A stretch of 64,000 nucleotides of DNA from CAXSEF01 sp964236695 (GTDB lineage: Bacteria; Pseudomonadota; Alphaproteobacteria; Acetobacterales; Acetobacteraceae), in contig CAXSFU010000006.1 in NCBI GenBank assembly GCA_964236695.1, positions 1 through 64,000 on the forward strand. The letters are read 5' to 3'. The position numbers and the translations under genes are program-made. Below are positions 51,233-59,210 of this stretch, one piece after another (positions within the stretch are counted from its first letter, which is position 1; the number at the start of each line of letters is the position of its first letter). A model generated the notes under the pieces. That model was not told the origin of the DNA and searched no databases. It saw only the letters and a list, made by a program, of their open reading frames with translations.

Positions 51233-51760
51233 GTGCGCCCCTTCCAGGACGGAGACGTTCGACTGGCCCGCTCCCCGAAAACCCGCCTGGCCCTGGCGGC
51301 CCTTCTCGTCCTGGCCGCCACCGCCCGCGCCGCCCCCGCCTCCGCCGCCGACGAGACCGCCGCGCCCTGCGCCCCCGGCGACGCGCCGCCCGGCCAGACC
51401 CGCCTCCTCGTCACCGTCACCGGCGCCAGGCCGGTCACGGGCAACGTCACATTCACGCTGTACGGGTCGAACCCCTCGGCGTTCCTGGCGCACCGCGGCA
51501 GCATCGCGCTGACCCGAGTGACCCTGGACTCCAGCCGGGCGGACGCCTGCTTCGCCCTGTCCGAGCCGGGCGCCTATGCGGTCGCCGTCTACCACGACGC
51601 CAACGACAACCACCACTTCGACCGCACCCTGCTCGGCCTGCCCGCGGAAGGCTACGGCTTCTCCAACAACGTGGTCCCGCTGCTGCTGCCCTCCTACGCC
51701 TCGGCCCGCATCATGGTCCCCGCCGGCGAGAGCCGCATCACCATCCGCCTGATCTACTGA
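51233..51760 (+). CDS. DUF2141 domain-containing protein
   Basis: Secreted protein of about 170 residues. A signal peptide (LALAALLVLAATARAAPASAA) precedes a beta-sandwich-like domain with TRLLVTVTGARPVTGNVTFTLY, YAVAVYHDANDNHHFDR and GLPAEGYGFSNN (shown in parts), the DUF2141 pattern. Role unknown; it lies within the sphingolipid cluster on the opposite strand. The start is unsure: GTG at 51233 is in frame, but GGAG lies nearer an in-frame CTG around 51262. Confidence 0.78.
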   Translation: MRPFQDGDVRLARSPKTRLALAALLVLAATARAAPASAADETAAPCAPGDAPPGQTRLLVTVTGARPVTGNVTFTLYGSNPSAFLAHRGSIALTRVTLDSSRADACFALSEPGAYAVAVYHDANDNHHFDRTLLGLPAEGYGFSNNVVPLLLPSYASARIMVPAGESRITIRLIY

Positions 51761-51819
51761 CCACAGGCAGGGCCGCAGCTCCGCCGCAGGAAGCCCCAGC
51801 CCTGGACCTTCCTTCCGGA

Positions 51820-51927
51820 TGCCGGGTCCAGGGGCGGCTCCCTCCGGTGGCCTTTCCAACGATCCAAGTGGATCGTCGGAATCTTTGGCCACCTCCGCCT
51901 GGCGGGTCTGGGCAGAGCCCGGCCTTC
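51820..51927. repeat. Family A repeat downstream of spt
   Basis: Includes the ACGATCCA/TGGATCGT inner stem (51846-51893) with closing GGTGGCC/GGCCACC. It ends at the spt stop codon. Confidence 0.85.
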
Positions 51928-53139
51928 CTACTCCGCCGCCGGCCGCCCCCGCTCCCCCACCACGCCCATCTCCTCCCCGGCCGCCACGATGATCCCCACC
52001 GCCCGGTCCACCTGCGCCGGGCTGTGCGCCGCGCTGACGCTGGTGCGCAGCAGAGACTGCCCCCCCGGCGTCGCCGGCGGCAGCGCCAGGTTCACGTACA
52101 GCCCGAGGTCGAGCACCCGGTTCCACATCGCCGCGGCCGTCGCGGGATCGGCCAGCCGCACCGCCACGATCGGGCTCGCCACCGGTCCCAGCGCGAATCC
52201 CGCGGCCTCCAGCCCCGCGTGCAGCCGCGCCGCATTGGACGACAGCCGCCCGCGCAGCTCCGGCCGCGCTTCGAGCTGCACCAGCGCCTCCGACACGCTT
52301 GCCGTGATCGAGGACGGCATCGACGCGCTGAACATGTATGACCGCGACGCCAGCCGCAGCAGGGAGAAATCCTCCAGGTCGGACGCGCAGAAGCCGCCCA
52401 CGCCGCCCAGGCTCTTGCTGAACGTGCCGACCACGAAGTCGACGTCCGCCTCGACGCCGCACGCCTCCGCCAGCCCCCGCCCGTGCCCGCCGAGCACCCC
52501 CAGCGAGTGCGCCTCGTCGACCAGCAGGTAGCCGCCCAGCTCGCGCTTGACCTGCGCGAACTCTCGCAGCGGCGCCACGTCGCCCAGCATCGAGTAGATG
52601 CCCTCCGCCACGACCAGCTTGTCCCCCGGCTCGCTGGCAAGCAGCCGCAGCCGCCGGGCCAAGTCGTCCGCGTCGTTGTGGCGGAAGCGCGTGACCCTCG
52701 CCCCGCTCAGCTTCGCCCCGTCGTAGATGGAGGCGTGGCTGTCCGCGTCGAGCAGCAGGTGGTCCTCGCGCCCGCACAGTCCCGACAGCGTCCCCAGGTT
52801 CGCCTGGTAGCCGGTCGTGAACACCATCGCGTCGCGCCGGCCGAGGAACCGCGCGATCTGGCGCTCCAGCGCAGTGTGGCCCGCATAGGTCCCGTTGGCG
52901 ATCCGCGACCCCGTGGTCCCAGTGCCCTCGCGCAGCAGGGCCGCCGTCGCCGCCGCGACGCACGCCGGCTCGAACGTCATCCCCAGGTAGTTGTTGGTGC
53001 CGAACAGCAGCACGTCCCGCCCGCCCAGCCGCGCCTCCGTGGGCGAGACGATCTCGTCGAACACCAGGCTGAACGGGTTGCGCCTCGCCCCCCCCAGCCG
53101 CGCGAACGCCTGCTTCAGTCCGTCGTACTTCGCCAGCAC
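51928..53139 (-). CDS. spt: Serine palmitoyltransferase
   Basis: PLP enzyme of the alpha-oxoamine synthase family, 403 residues, condensing serine with an acyl donor to 3-ketosphinganine, the first step of sphingolipid synthesis. FGTNNYLGMTFEPA, FTTGYQANLGTLSGL, LLDADSHASIYDG, LLVDEAHSLGVLGGHG and the lysine motif VVGTFSKSLGGVGGF are present. Alternative members (KBL, AONS) share these motifs; the adjacent ACP, ligase, ceramide synthase and reductase make SPT the best call. GTG start, five bases after the acp stop. Confidence 0.9.
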   Translation of the reverse strand: MLAKYDGLKQAFARLGGARRNPFSLVFDEIVSPTEARLGGRDVLLFGTNNYLGMTFEPACVAAATAALLREGTGTTGSRIANGTYAGHTALERQIARFLGRRDAMVFTTGYQANLGTLSGLCGREDHLLLDADSHASIYDGAKLSGARVTRFRHNDADDLARRLRLLASEPGDKLVVAEGIYSMLGDVAPLREFAQVKRELGGYLLVDEAHSLGVLGGHGRGLAEACGVEADVDFVVGTFSKSLGGVGGFCASDLEDFSLLRLASRSYMFSASMPSSITASVSEALVQLEARPELRGRLSSNAARLHAGLEAAGFALGPVASPIVAVRLADPATAAAMWNRVLDLGLYVNLALPPATPGGQSLLRTSVSAAHSPAQVDRAVGIIVAAGEEMGVVGERGRPAAE

Positions 53140-53143
53140 GGCG

Positions 53144-53416
53144 CTATGCCCCCGCGCGCCCGGGGGCCGCGCGCAGCACGCCCGCCAGGTCGCCGATGGT
53201 GTGGATCTCGGCCAAGCTGTCCAGCGGCACGATGGTGTCGAACCGCGTCTCCAGCGCCATGATGAAGTCCATCACCGCCAGCGAATCCAGCCGCAGGTCG
53301 CGCACGATGCTGGTCTGCGGCCCCACCGTCCGGTCCACGCCGGCAGGAATGCCCTCCAGCGCGCTCACCACCGACTGGATGCCCGCCAGAACCTCGTCCT
53401 CAGACAGCGTCAACAC
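53144..53416 (-). CDS. Acyl carrier protein of the ceramide cluster
   Basis: 90-residue dedicated acyl carrier protein. The phosphopantetheine serine is in LRLDSLAVMDFIMALE (DSL). It lies directly upstream of spt in the same direction. It is probably charged by the acyl-AMP ligase of this cluster and feeds serine palmitoyltransferase. GTG start with AGGGAG upstream. Confidence 0.92.
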   Translation of the reverse strand: MLTLSEDEVLAGIQSVVSALEGIPAGVDRTVGPQTSIVRDLRLDSLAVMDFIMALETRFDTIVPLDSLAEIHTIGDLAGVLRAAPGRAGA

Positions 53417-53665
53417 CGATCTCCCTGGCCGGGACCCCGGCGTGGCGGTGATGTGGGTGCGGCGCGGCCATGTTCGACTCCGGGACAGGCAGGCCGCCGG
53501 TTATGCGGGGCGCCACGCGCCGCGGCAAGTTCGCGGCGTCCATGCCCGCTCCGCCCCCGCCGCGACCGCCACCCGAGGGCAGGGACCCCGCCCGCGCCGC
53601 GGCCCGCCCTTGCCAGCCCGCAGCCTTTGCGCCACCAACCCCGCGCCACACAGCGGGAACCCGGC

Positions 53666-54511
53666 ATGAGCCTCCTCCAGGCCTTCGCGATCGCCGTCCT
53701 GCAGGGCGCCACCGAGCTGTTCCCCGTCAGCAGCCTCGGCCACGCCGTCCTGCTCCCCGCCCTGCTGAACTGGCACCTCGACCAGGCCGGCGAGTCCTTC
53801 CTCCCCTTCCTCGTCATGCTCCACGTCGGCACCGCCACGGCCCTGCTGCTCTACTTCTGGCGCGACTGGTGGGCGCTCGCCGCCGGCGTCCTCGGCCTTT
53901 CCACTCCCCACGTCGCCGCCGAAAGCCGGCGCGTCCTCGGCCTCATCGTCCTCGCCACCATCCCCGCCGCCGTCCTCGGCGCCGTCCTGGAGCACCAGCT
54001 CCGCCGCCTGTTCGGCACCCCCGCGGTCATCGCCGGAGTCCTCGCCGCCAACGGCATCCTCCTCCTGCTCGCCGAACGCATCCGCGCCCGCACGCCCGAC
54101 TCGCCCCAGCGCCCGCTCTCCTCCCTGCGGGCCGTGGACGCCCTGGCCATCGGCGCCTGGCAGTGCCTCGCCCTGGTTCCCGGCTTCTCCCGCTCCGGCG
54201 CCACCATCACCGGCGCCCTCCTGCGCAACCTCCACCCCGAGGGCGCCGCCCACTTCTCCTTCCTGATCGCAACTCCGATCATCCTCGGCGCCACCGTGCT
54301 CGAGGTCCCCAAGCTGCTGCGCGCCGACATGCCGCCCGGCACCCTCCAGCTCAGCCTGCTCGCCGCCGCCGCCGCCGGCGTCACCGCCTGGCTCAGCACC
54401 GCCTTCCTGATGCGCTGGTTCCGCAACCACGACCAGTGGGCGCTCGACCCCTTCGCCTGGTACTGCATCGCCGCCGGCCTCGGCAGCCTCGGCTACCTCC
54501 TGCTCGCCTGA
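53666..54511 (+). CDS. uppP: Undecaprenyl-diphosphatase
   Basis: Integral membrane phosphatase (281 residues, about eight segments) that recycles undecaprenyl diphosphate for peptidoglycan and other cell-wall polymers; overproduction gives bacitracin resistance. Catalytic motifs: LQGATELFPVSSLGHAVLLP (the usual QGxTExLPxSSxGH) and the arginine-bearing PGFSRSGATITGALL. Divergent from the acp gene. Confidence 0.93.
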   Translation: MSLLQAFAIAVLQGATELFPVSSLGHAVLLPALLNWHLDQAGESFLPFLVMLHVGTATALLLYFWRDWWALAAGVLGLSTPHVAAESRRVLGLIVLATIPAAVLGAVLEHQLRRLFGTPAVIAGVLAANGILLLLAERIRARTPDSPQRPLSSLRAVDALAIGAWQCLALVPGFSRSGATITGALLRNLHPEGAAHFSFLIATPIILGATVLEVPKLLRADMPPGTLQLSLLAAAAAGVTAWLSTAFLMRWFRNHDQWALDPFAWYCIAAGLGSLGYLLLA

Positions 54512-54514
54512 GCG

Positions 54515-54640
54515 GAAGGCAAGGTTGAGGCTCTGCCTCAAACTCCGCTCAAGGCAATTGCCTTGAGAGCCCACTACTTGGGTCAAGGGATCAAAAGGTC
54601 CCCGGACCCTTTGCGGGTCTGGGCAGAGCCCGGCCTTGCT
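54515..54640. repeat. Family A repeat
   Basis: GAGGCTCTGCCTC, CAAGGCAATTGCCTTG, AAAGGTCCCCGGACCCTTT and CTGGGCAGAGCCCGG modules, from just after uppP to 16 bases before the SGNH gene. Confidence 0.85.
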
Positions 54641-54655
54641 GTGTTTGGAGCCGCC

Positions 54656-55408
54656 ATGCGCCCCCTTCGCATCCTCCTCGCCGCCGCCCTCCTCGGCGCG
54701 GCCCCGCTCCCCCCCGCCGCCCGCCCGGTCTCGCGCGCCGACCTCCCCTGGTGGAGCGCCCGCCTCGCCGCCAAGGCCCAGGCGCTGCGCAGCGGCCCAG
54801 TCGACCTCGTCTGGTACGGCGACAGCATCACCCAGGACTGGGAGCAGGCCGGCCCCGAGCCCTGGCGCGACTTCGCCCCGGTGTGGCAGCGCTTCTACGG
54901 CGACCGCCACGCGCTGAACCTCGGCTTCAAGGGCGACGCCACCTCGCACCTGCTCTGGCGCATCGAGCACGGCGAGGCCGACGGCATCTCGCCGAAGGCC
55001 GCCGTCATCCTCATCGGCGCCAACAACTTCGGCCACCTGCACTGGTCCGCCGCCGACACCCTGCTCGGCATCGACGCGATCGTCGCCGCCCTGCACGCCC
55101 GCCTGCCGCGCACCCACCTGATCCTGCTCGGCGTCCTGCCCAGCATCCGCAACAGCTACGTCGACGCCAGCACCGCCACGGTGAACGCGGCCCTGCCCAC
55201 CCGCTACGCCGGCGATCCGCTGCTCACCTACGTCGACGCTGGCGCCGCCGTGGCCCCGTCTGGCCGCCCCGACCCCGCGGCCTTCCTCGACGGCCAGCTC
55301 ACGCCCTCCGACCCGCCGCTGCACCCCACCGCGCAGGCCCAGGCCCGCATCGCCGCCCTGATCGAGCCCGCCGTCGCCGCGGCCATGGGCGACCGCGTCC
55401 ACCGCTGA
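54656..55408 (+). CDS. SGNH/GDSL-family hydrolase
   Basis: Secreted esterase or acetylhydrolase candidate of 250 residues. A short signal peptide is followed by the SGNH blocks: VWYGDSITQDW (Ser), LGFKGDATSHLLWR (Gly block), ILIGANNFGH (Asn) and DPPLHPTAQAQ (Asp/His). It resembles PAF-acetylhydrolase-like and carbohydrate esterases. GGAG five bases upstream supports the ATG. Substrate not known. Confidence 0.85.
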   Translation: MRPLRILLAAALLGAAPLPPAARPVSRADLPWWSARLAAKAQALRSGPVDLVWYGDSITQDWEQAGPEPWRDFAPVWQRFYGDRHALNLGFKGDATSHLLWRIEHGEADGISPKAAVILIGANNFGHLHWSAADTLLGIDAIVAALHARLPRTHLILLGVLPSIRNSYVDASTATVNAALPTRYAGDPLLTYVDAGAAVAPSGRPDPAAFLDGQLTPSDPPLHPTAQAQARIAALIEPAVAAAMGDRVHR

Positions 55409-55462
55409 AGCCTGTCATGGACCCGCAGCCCGGTCCCATGCGCCACGACGAACAGGAAGCGT

Positions 55463-55577
55463 GTTCTTTCTTGAAAGAAAGAACCAAAGAACTTTTCCCA
55501 CAAGAAGGAAGTTTTCCCTGCAACTTCCTGTTCTTATGTGCAAAGTCTTTTTGCTTCTTTTTCTCCAGAAAAAGAAG
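55463..55577 (+). repeat. Family B two-hairpin element, copy 6
   Basis: Left hairpin 55463-55484 perfect. Right hairpin 55554-55577 has loop CC instead of TC. It is 55 bases after the SGNH stop. Confidence 0.9.
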
Positions 55578-55666
55578 ACTCTTTCCTGCCCTTGCCTGCC
55601 TCCCTTGTCCGCGCCGAGACGCCCCGCCCGCACCGAACCGCCGGGTGCCCCGTGCGCTATCCCCCC

Positions 55667-56767
55667 ATGACCTCCCCCAGCACCGCGCGCGCCGAAACCG
55701 CCGCCGCCTTTTCCGCCGCCACCCGGGCGTTCGATCGCGGCAAGCCCGTGTGGGTCCTGGGCCACAACGATGCGGACGGCCTGTCCGCCACCGCCCTGTT
55801 CGCCCGCGCCTTCGCGCAGGCAGGCTGGACGGTGCGCACCCGCATCGTCGGCCGCGGCGAGAGCCCCTGGTCGGACGCGATGCGGGCCGAGCTGTCCGGC
55901 GAGCCGGCGGGCGGCCTCGTGGTCACCGACCTCGGCGTGCGCGACGCCCTGCCGATGCCCGGCGTGCCCACCGTGGTGGTGGACCACCACATCCCGGGCA
56001 GCCTGCCGCCTGGCGCCACGGTGATCAGCGGCCACGGCCAGGACCCGATCCCGACGTCCTCGCTGCTGGCGTTCTGGTGCGCGGGGACGCTCGCGGACGC
56101 AGAGCCCTGGCTGTGGCTGGCCGCGGTGGGCCTGATCGGCGACATGGCCGAGAAGGCGGGCTTTCCCGAGATGGACGCGGCGCGGCGCTTCGGCGTCACC
56201 GCGCTGCGCGACGCGGCCGCCCTGGTCAACGCCCCCCGCCGCAGCGCGTCCGGCGACGCGGCCCCCGCCCTGTCCCTGCTGATGGCGGCGGACGGCCCGA
56301 AGGACGTGCTGTCCGGCGAGCGTCCCGAGTCCGCCGCCGTGCTCGCCGCCCGCGCCGAGGTCCGCGCGGCGCTGGAGGCCGCGCGCCGCGTCGCCCCGGT
56401 GGTGCGCGGCGAGGTGGCGCTGATCCGCTTCGCGTCCCCCACCCAGATCCATCCCCTGATCGCCCAGCAGTGGCGCGGCCGCCTGCGCGACAAGGTCGTG
56501 ATGGCCGCCAACACCGGCTACCGCCCGGGCTGGGTGCACTTCGCCGTGCGCTCCGCCGCCGACCGCGACCTGGTGGCCTTCCTCGCCGACCACCGCCCGC
56601 CGGGCGCGGACGAGATGTACGGCTCCGGCCACCGCCAGGCCACCGGCGGCGCGCTGCGCCCGTCGGACTGGAACGCCTTCGTCACCGGCCTCGGCTTCGG
56701 CCCCTCCGCCCGCGTGCCGGATGCCACGCCCACGCCGGACACCGCCGCCGCCGAGCACGCGGCATGA
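55667..56767 (+). CDS. DHH family phosphoesterase
   Basis: DHH-superfamily phosphoesterase of 366 residues, possibly a RecJ-like nuclease or cyclic dinucleotide/nanoRNA hydrolase. VLGHNDADGLSATAL, LVVTDLGVRD and VVVDHHIPGS form the metal site; a DHHA1-like end is GSGHRQATGGALRPSDW. Its stop overlaps the uvsE start by four bases, so it is co-translated with a DNA-repair endonuclease and may work on its products (inference). Confidence 0.82.
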   Translation: MTSPSTARAETAAAFSAATRAFDRGKPVWVLGHNDADGLSATALFARAFAQAGWTVRTRIVGRGESPWSDAMRAELSGEPAGGLVVTDLGVRDALPMPGVPTVVVDHHIPGSLPPGATVISGHGQDPIPTSSLLAFWCAGTLADAEPWLWLAAVGLIGDMAEKAGFPEMDAARRFGVTALRDAAALVNAPRRSASGDAAPALSLLMAADGPKDVLSGERPESAAVLAARAEVRAALEAARRVAPVVRGEVALIRFASPTQIHPLIAQQWRGRLRDKVVMAANTGYRPGWVHFAVRSAADRDLVAFLADHRPPGADEMYGSGHRQATGGALRPSDWNAFVTGLGFGPSARVPDATPTPDTAAAEHAA

Positions 56768-57831
56768 GCGGCGCCCCGCTGCGCCTCGGCTTCCCCGTCA
56801 AGGTGATGGGCGTGCCCGGACTCAAGAGCAACGACACCCGGCGCTGGCAGCAGAACCCGCACCTGAGGACGTCGCTCGAATGCATCGACGCCATCCTCGA
56901 CTACCTCGCCAGGCGCCGCATCCCGATGTACCGCATGTCCTCCGACCTTGCCCCCTACGCCACCCACCCCGACATGCCGCAGTTCCATGCCATGGTGGCC
57001 GACAGCGCCTCCGAGCTGGCCGCGATCGGCCGCAAGTCGCGCGAGCTGGACATCCGCCTGTCGTTCCACCCCTCGCAGTACGTCCTGCTCAACAGCCCCG
57101 ACCCCGCGCTGACCAAGAAGAGCATCTGGGACCTGGCCTCGCAGGCGGAGATGCTGGACCGCATGGAGCTGGGCCCTGAGGCGGTCATGGTGACCCACGT
57201 CGGCGGCGCCTACGGCGACGTGGAAGGCTCGCGCGCCCGCTGGGTCGAGACCTGGGCCACCCTGCCCGAGCACGTCCGCCGCCGCCTGGTGCTGGAGCAC
57301 GACGACATCCGCTTCTCCGCCGCCGACGTGCTGTGGGTGCACGAGCACACCGGTGTGCGCCTGATCTTCGACTACCAGCACCACTGGTGCCTCAACCCGC
57401 AGCACCTCGACACCATCGACGTGCTGCGCCGCATCCTGGCCACCTGGCCGGACGGCGTGCGCCCGAAGATCCACTTTTCCTCGCCGCGCACCGAGCTGCG
57501 CGAGCTGGTCAGGACCGACCGCAAGACCCGCAAGAAGACCAAGACCCTGCGCCCTCCGGTCTGGACCGGCCACGCCGACTTCACCAACCCGTTCGAGTTC
57601 GCCCGCTTCATGCGCGATGCCGAGGGCCTGGAGTTCGACATCATGCTGGAAGGCAAGTCCAAGGACATCTCGCTGCTCAAGCTGCGCCCGGACCTGCTGC
57701 GCTACGCCCCGGACGTCGCCGCCCGCTTCGGCGTCCACCCCGCAGAGGCCGCCGCCCTCGACGCCGAAGCCGACGCGCTGGAAACCGCCCACGATCCCGC
57801 CGACGACCCCGACGTGGACGAGGGCGGCTAG
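56764..57831 (+). CDS. uvsE: UV damage endonuclease
   Basis: UVDE/UvsE-type nuclease that nicks DNA 5' of photolesions and other distorted sites. TIM-barrel family motifs: LRTSLECIDAILDYLARRRIPMYRMSSDL, SFHPSQYVLLNSPD, VMVTHVGGAYGD, LVLEHDDIRF, FDYQHHWCLNP, and a C-terminal LEGKSKDISLLKLRPDLL (seen in parts). Length is 355. Directly coupled to the DHH gene. The acidic tail ends PDDDPDVDEGG-like. Confidence 0.9.
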   Translation: MSGAPLRLGFPVKVMGVPGLKSNDTRRWQQNPHLRTSLECIDAILDYLARRRIPMYRMSSDLAPYATHPDMPQFHAMVADSASELAAIGRKSRELDIRLSFHPSQYVLLNSPDPALTKKSIWDLASQAEMLDRMELGPEAVMVTHVGGAYGDVEGSRARWVETWATLPEHVRRRLVLEHDDIRFSAADVLWVHEHTGVRLIFDYQHHWCLNPQHLDTIDVLRRILATWPDGVRPKIHFSSPRTELRELVRTDRKTRKKTKTLRPPVWTGHADFTNPFEFARFMRDAEGLEFDIMLEGKSKDISLLKLRPDLLRYAPDVAARFGVHPAEAAALDAEADALETAHDPADDPDVDEGG

Positions 57832-57884
57832 AGGGTGCGATGGGTCTGGCAACAGTTCGCTGACGCAGGAAGGCAGGCAAGAAT

Positions 57885-58001
57885 CTTCTTTTTCTGAAGA
57901 AAAAGCAGCAAAAAGACTTTTGCCTATAAGGCTCCGGGCATGCAGTCGGCTCCGGAGTCTGATTGGCGAAATTTCTTTGGTTCTTTCTTTCAAGAAAGAA
58001 C
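57885..58001 (-). repeat. Family B two-hairpin element, copy 7
   Basis: Minus orientation; hairpins at 57885-57908 (one mismatch, AAGCAG) and 57980-58001 between the convergent uvsE and epmA genes. Confidence 0.9.
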
Positions 58002-58063
58002 ACGCCTGCTTCTTGCTGTGCTGCGGGAAGCCGCGGTCATCATGATCTCCGGGCGCCCCCGCG

Positions 58064-59068
58064 TCACCCGCCGCCCAGCCACAGCACGTCCCCGATCCTG
58101 CGCGCGCCCCCCGCGATCATCGCCAGCCGGTCGAACCCCACCGCGATCCCGCTGCACGCCGGCATCCCGTGCGCCAGCGCCGCCAGCAGCTCCTCATCGA
58201 GAGGCCACTCCCCCCCGCCCAGCGCCCGTCGTCGCGCCCGGTCAGCCTCGAACCGCGCCCGCTGCTCCCCCGCGTCGCACAGCTCCTCGAACGCGTTGCC
58301 CAGCTCCACCCCGCACACGAACAGCTCGAACCGCAGCGCCGCCCGCCCGTCCGCCGGGTCACGCCGCGCCAGCGCCGCCTGCTCGGCCGGCCAGTGCGTC
58401 AGGAACGTCGGCCGCGCCCGCCCCAGATGCGGCTCCACCCGCTCCAGCATCAGCCGGAAGAACAGGTCCTCCCAGTCCTCCCCGTCCCGCAGCGCCACCC
58501 CCGCCTGCGCGGCCAGCGCCCCCGCATCCCCCGCCGTCCCCAGCACGTCCGCCCCCACGTGCCGCGCGAACGCGTCGGCCACGCTCACCCGCTCGAACGA
58601 GTCCAGCGACGTCCTAACCCCCCGCATCTCCACCACCGGCGGCAGCACCGCGCGCAGGAACGCCTCGACCTCGTCCATCAGCCCCGACAGCGACGCCCCC
58701 GGCCGATACCACTCCAGCATCGTGAACTCCGCCGAGTGCAGCGGCGCGTCCCCGCCCACCGCCTCGCCGTTGCGCCACACCCGCGCCAGCTGGAACACCG
58801 GCCCCGCGCCCGCCACCAGCAGCCGCTTCATCGCGAACTCCGGGCTCGTGTGCAGCCACAGCGCCTCGCGCCCCCCGTCCGGGAGCTCCCGCTCCGTGGC
58901 GAACGGGCGCAGGTGCACCTCCTCGCCCGGCGTGCGCACCGCATACGGCGTCTCGATCTCGGTATAGCCCCGCGCCTCGAAGAACCGCCGCGTCGCCCGC
59001 GTCAGCTCGCCGCGCCTGCGCAGGAACGGCAGCCGGTCGGCCAGGGAGTCCGGATGCCATGTCGCCAT
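58064..59068 (-). CDS. epmA: EF-P lysine lysyltransferase-like protein EpmA
   Basis: Class II LysRS-like enzyme (334 residues; E. coli EpmA 325) that beta-lysylates elongation factor P. It lacks the anticodon-binding domain. ARGYTEIETPYAV, HTSPEFAMKRLLVAG, FQLARVWRNGE, FTMLEWYRPG and the final GIAVGFDRLAMIAGG are seen. GAGGATAGG precedes the ATG. efp is not in the window. Some EpmA proteins modify other targets, and the substrate is inferred. Confidence 0.92.
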   Translation of the reverse strand: MATWHPDSLADRLPFLRRRGELTRATRRFFEARGYTEIETPYAVRTPGEEVHLRPFATERELPDGGREALWLHTSPEFAMKRLLVAGAGPVFQLARVWRNGEAVGGDAPLHSAEFTMLEWYRPGASLSGLMDEVEAFLRAVLPPVVEMRGVRTSLDSFERVSVADAFARHVGADVLGTAGDAGALAAQAGVALRDGEDWEDLFFRLMLERVEPHLGRARPTFLTHWPAEQAALARRDPADGRAALRFELFVCGVELGNAFEELCDAGEQRARFEADRARRRALGGGEWPLDEELLAALAHGMPACSGIAVGFDRLAMIAGGARRIGDVLWLGGG

Positions 59069-59086
59069 GCCTATCCTCGAAGAAGG

Positions 59087-59210
59087 CAAGCAAGGCTGGG
59101 CTCTGCCCAGACCCGCCAGGGGCGAGCCGCCCCTGGACCGGCTTGACTTAAGTATTGGATTCCAAGGGCTCCGCCTTTGGCGGGGTCCGGGGGCCGAGCC
59201 CCTGGCCTTC
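59087..59210. repeat. Family A repeat upstream of epmA
   Basis: CTGGGCTCTGCCCAG, CCAGGGGCGAGCCGCCCCTGG and CCGGGGGCCGAGCCCCTGG, ending exactly at the gamma-glutamyltransferase stop codon (59211). Confidence 0.85.

Noticed and set aside
117..58001. Family B copies as a CRISPR array
   Set aside because: Copies are kilobases apart, in both orientations, and not interspersed with regular spacers.
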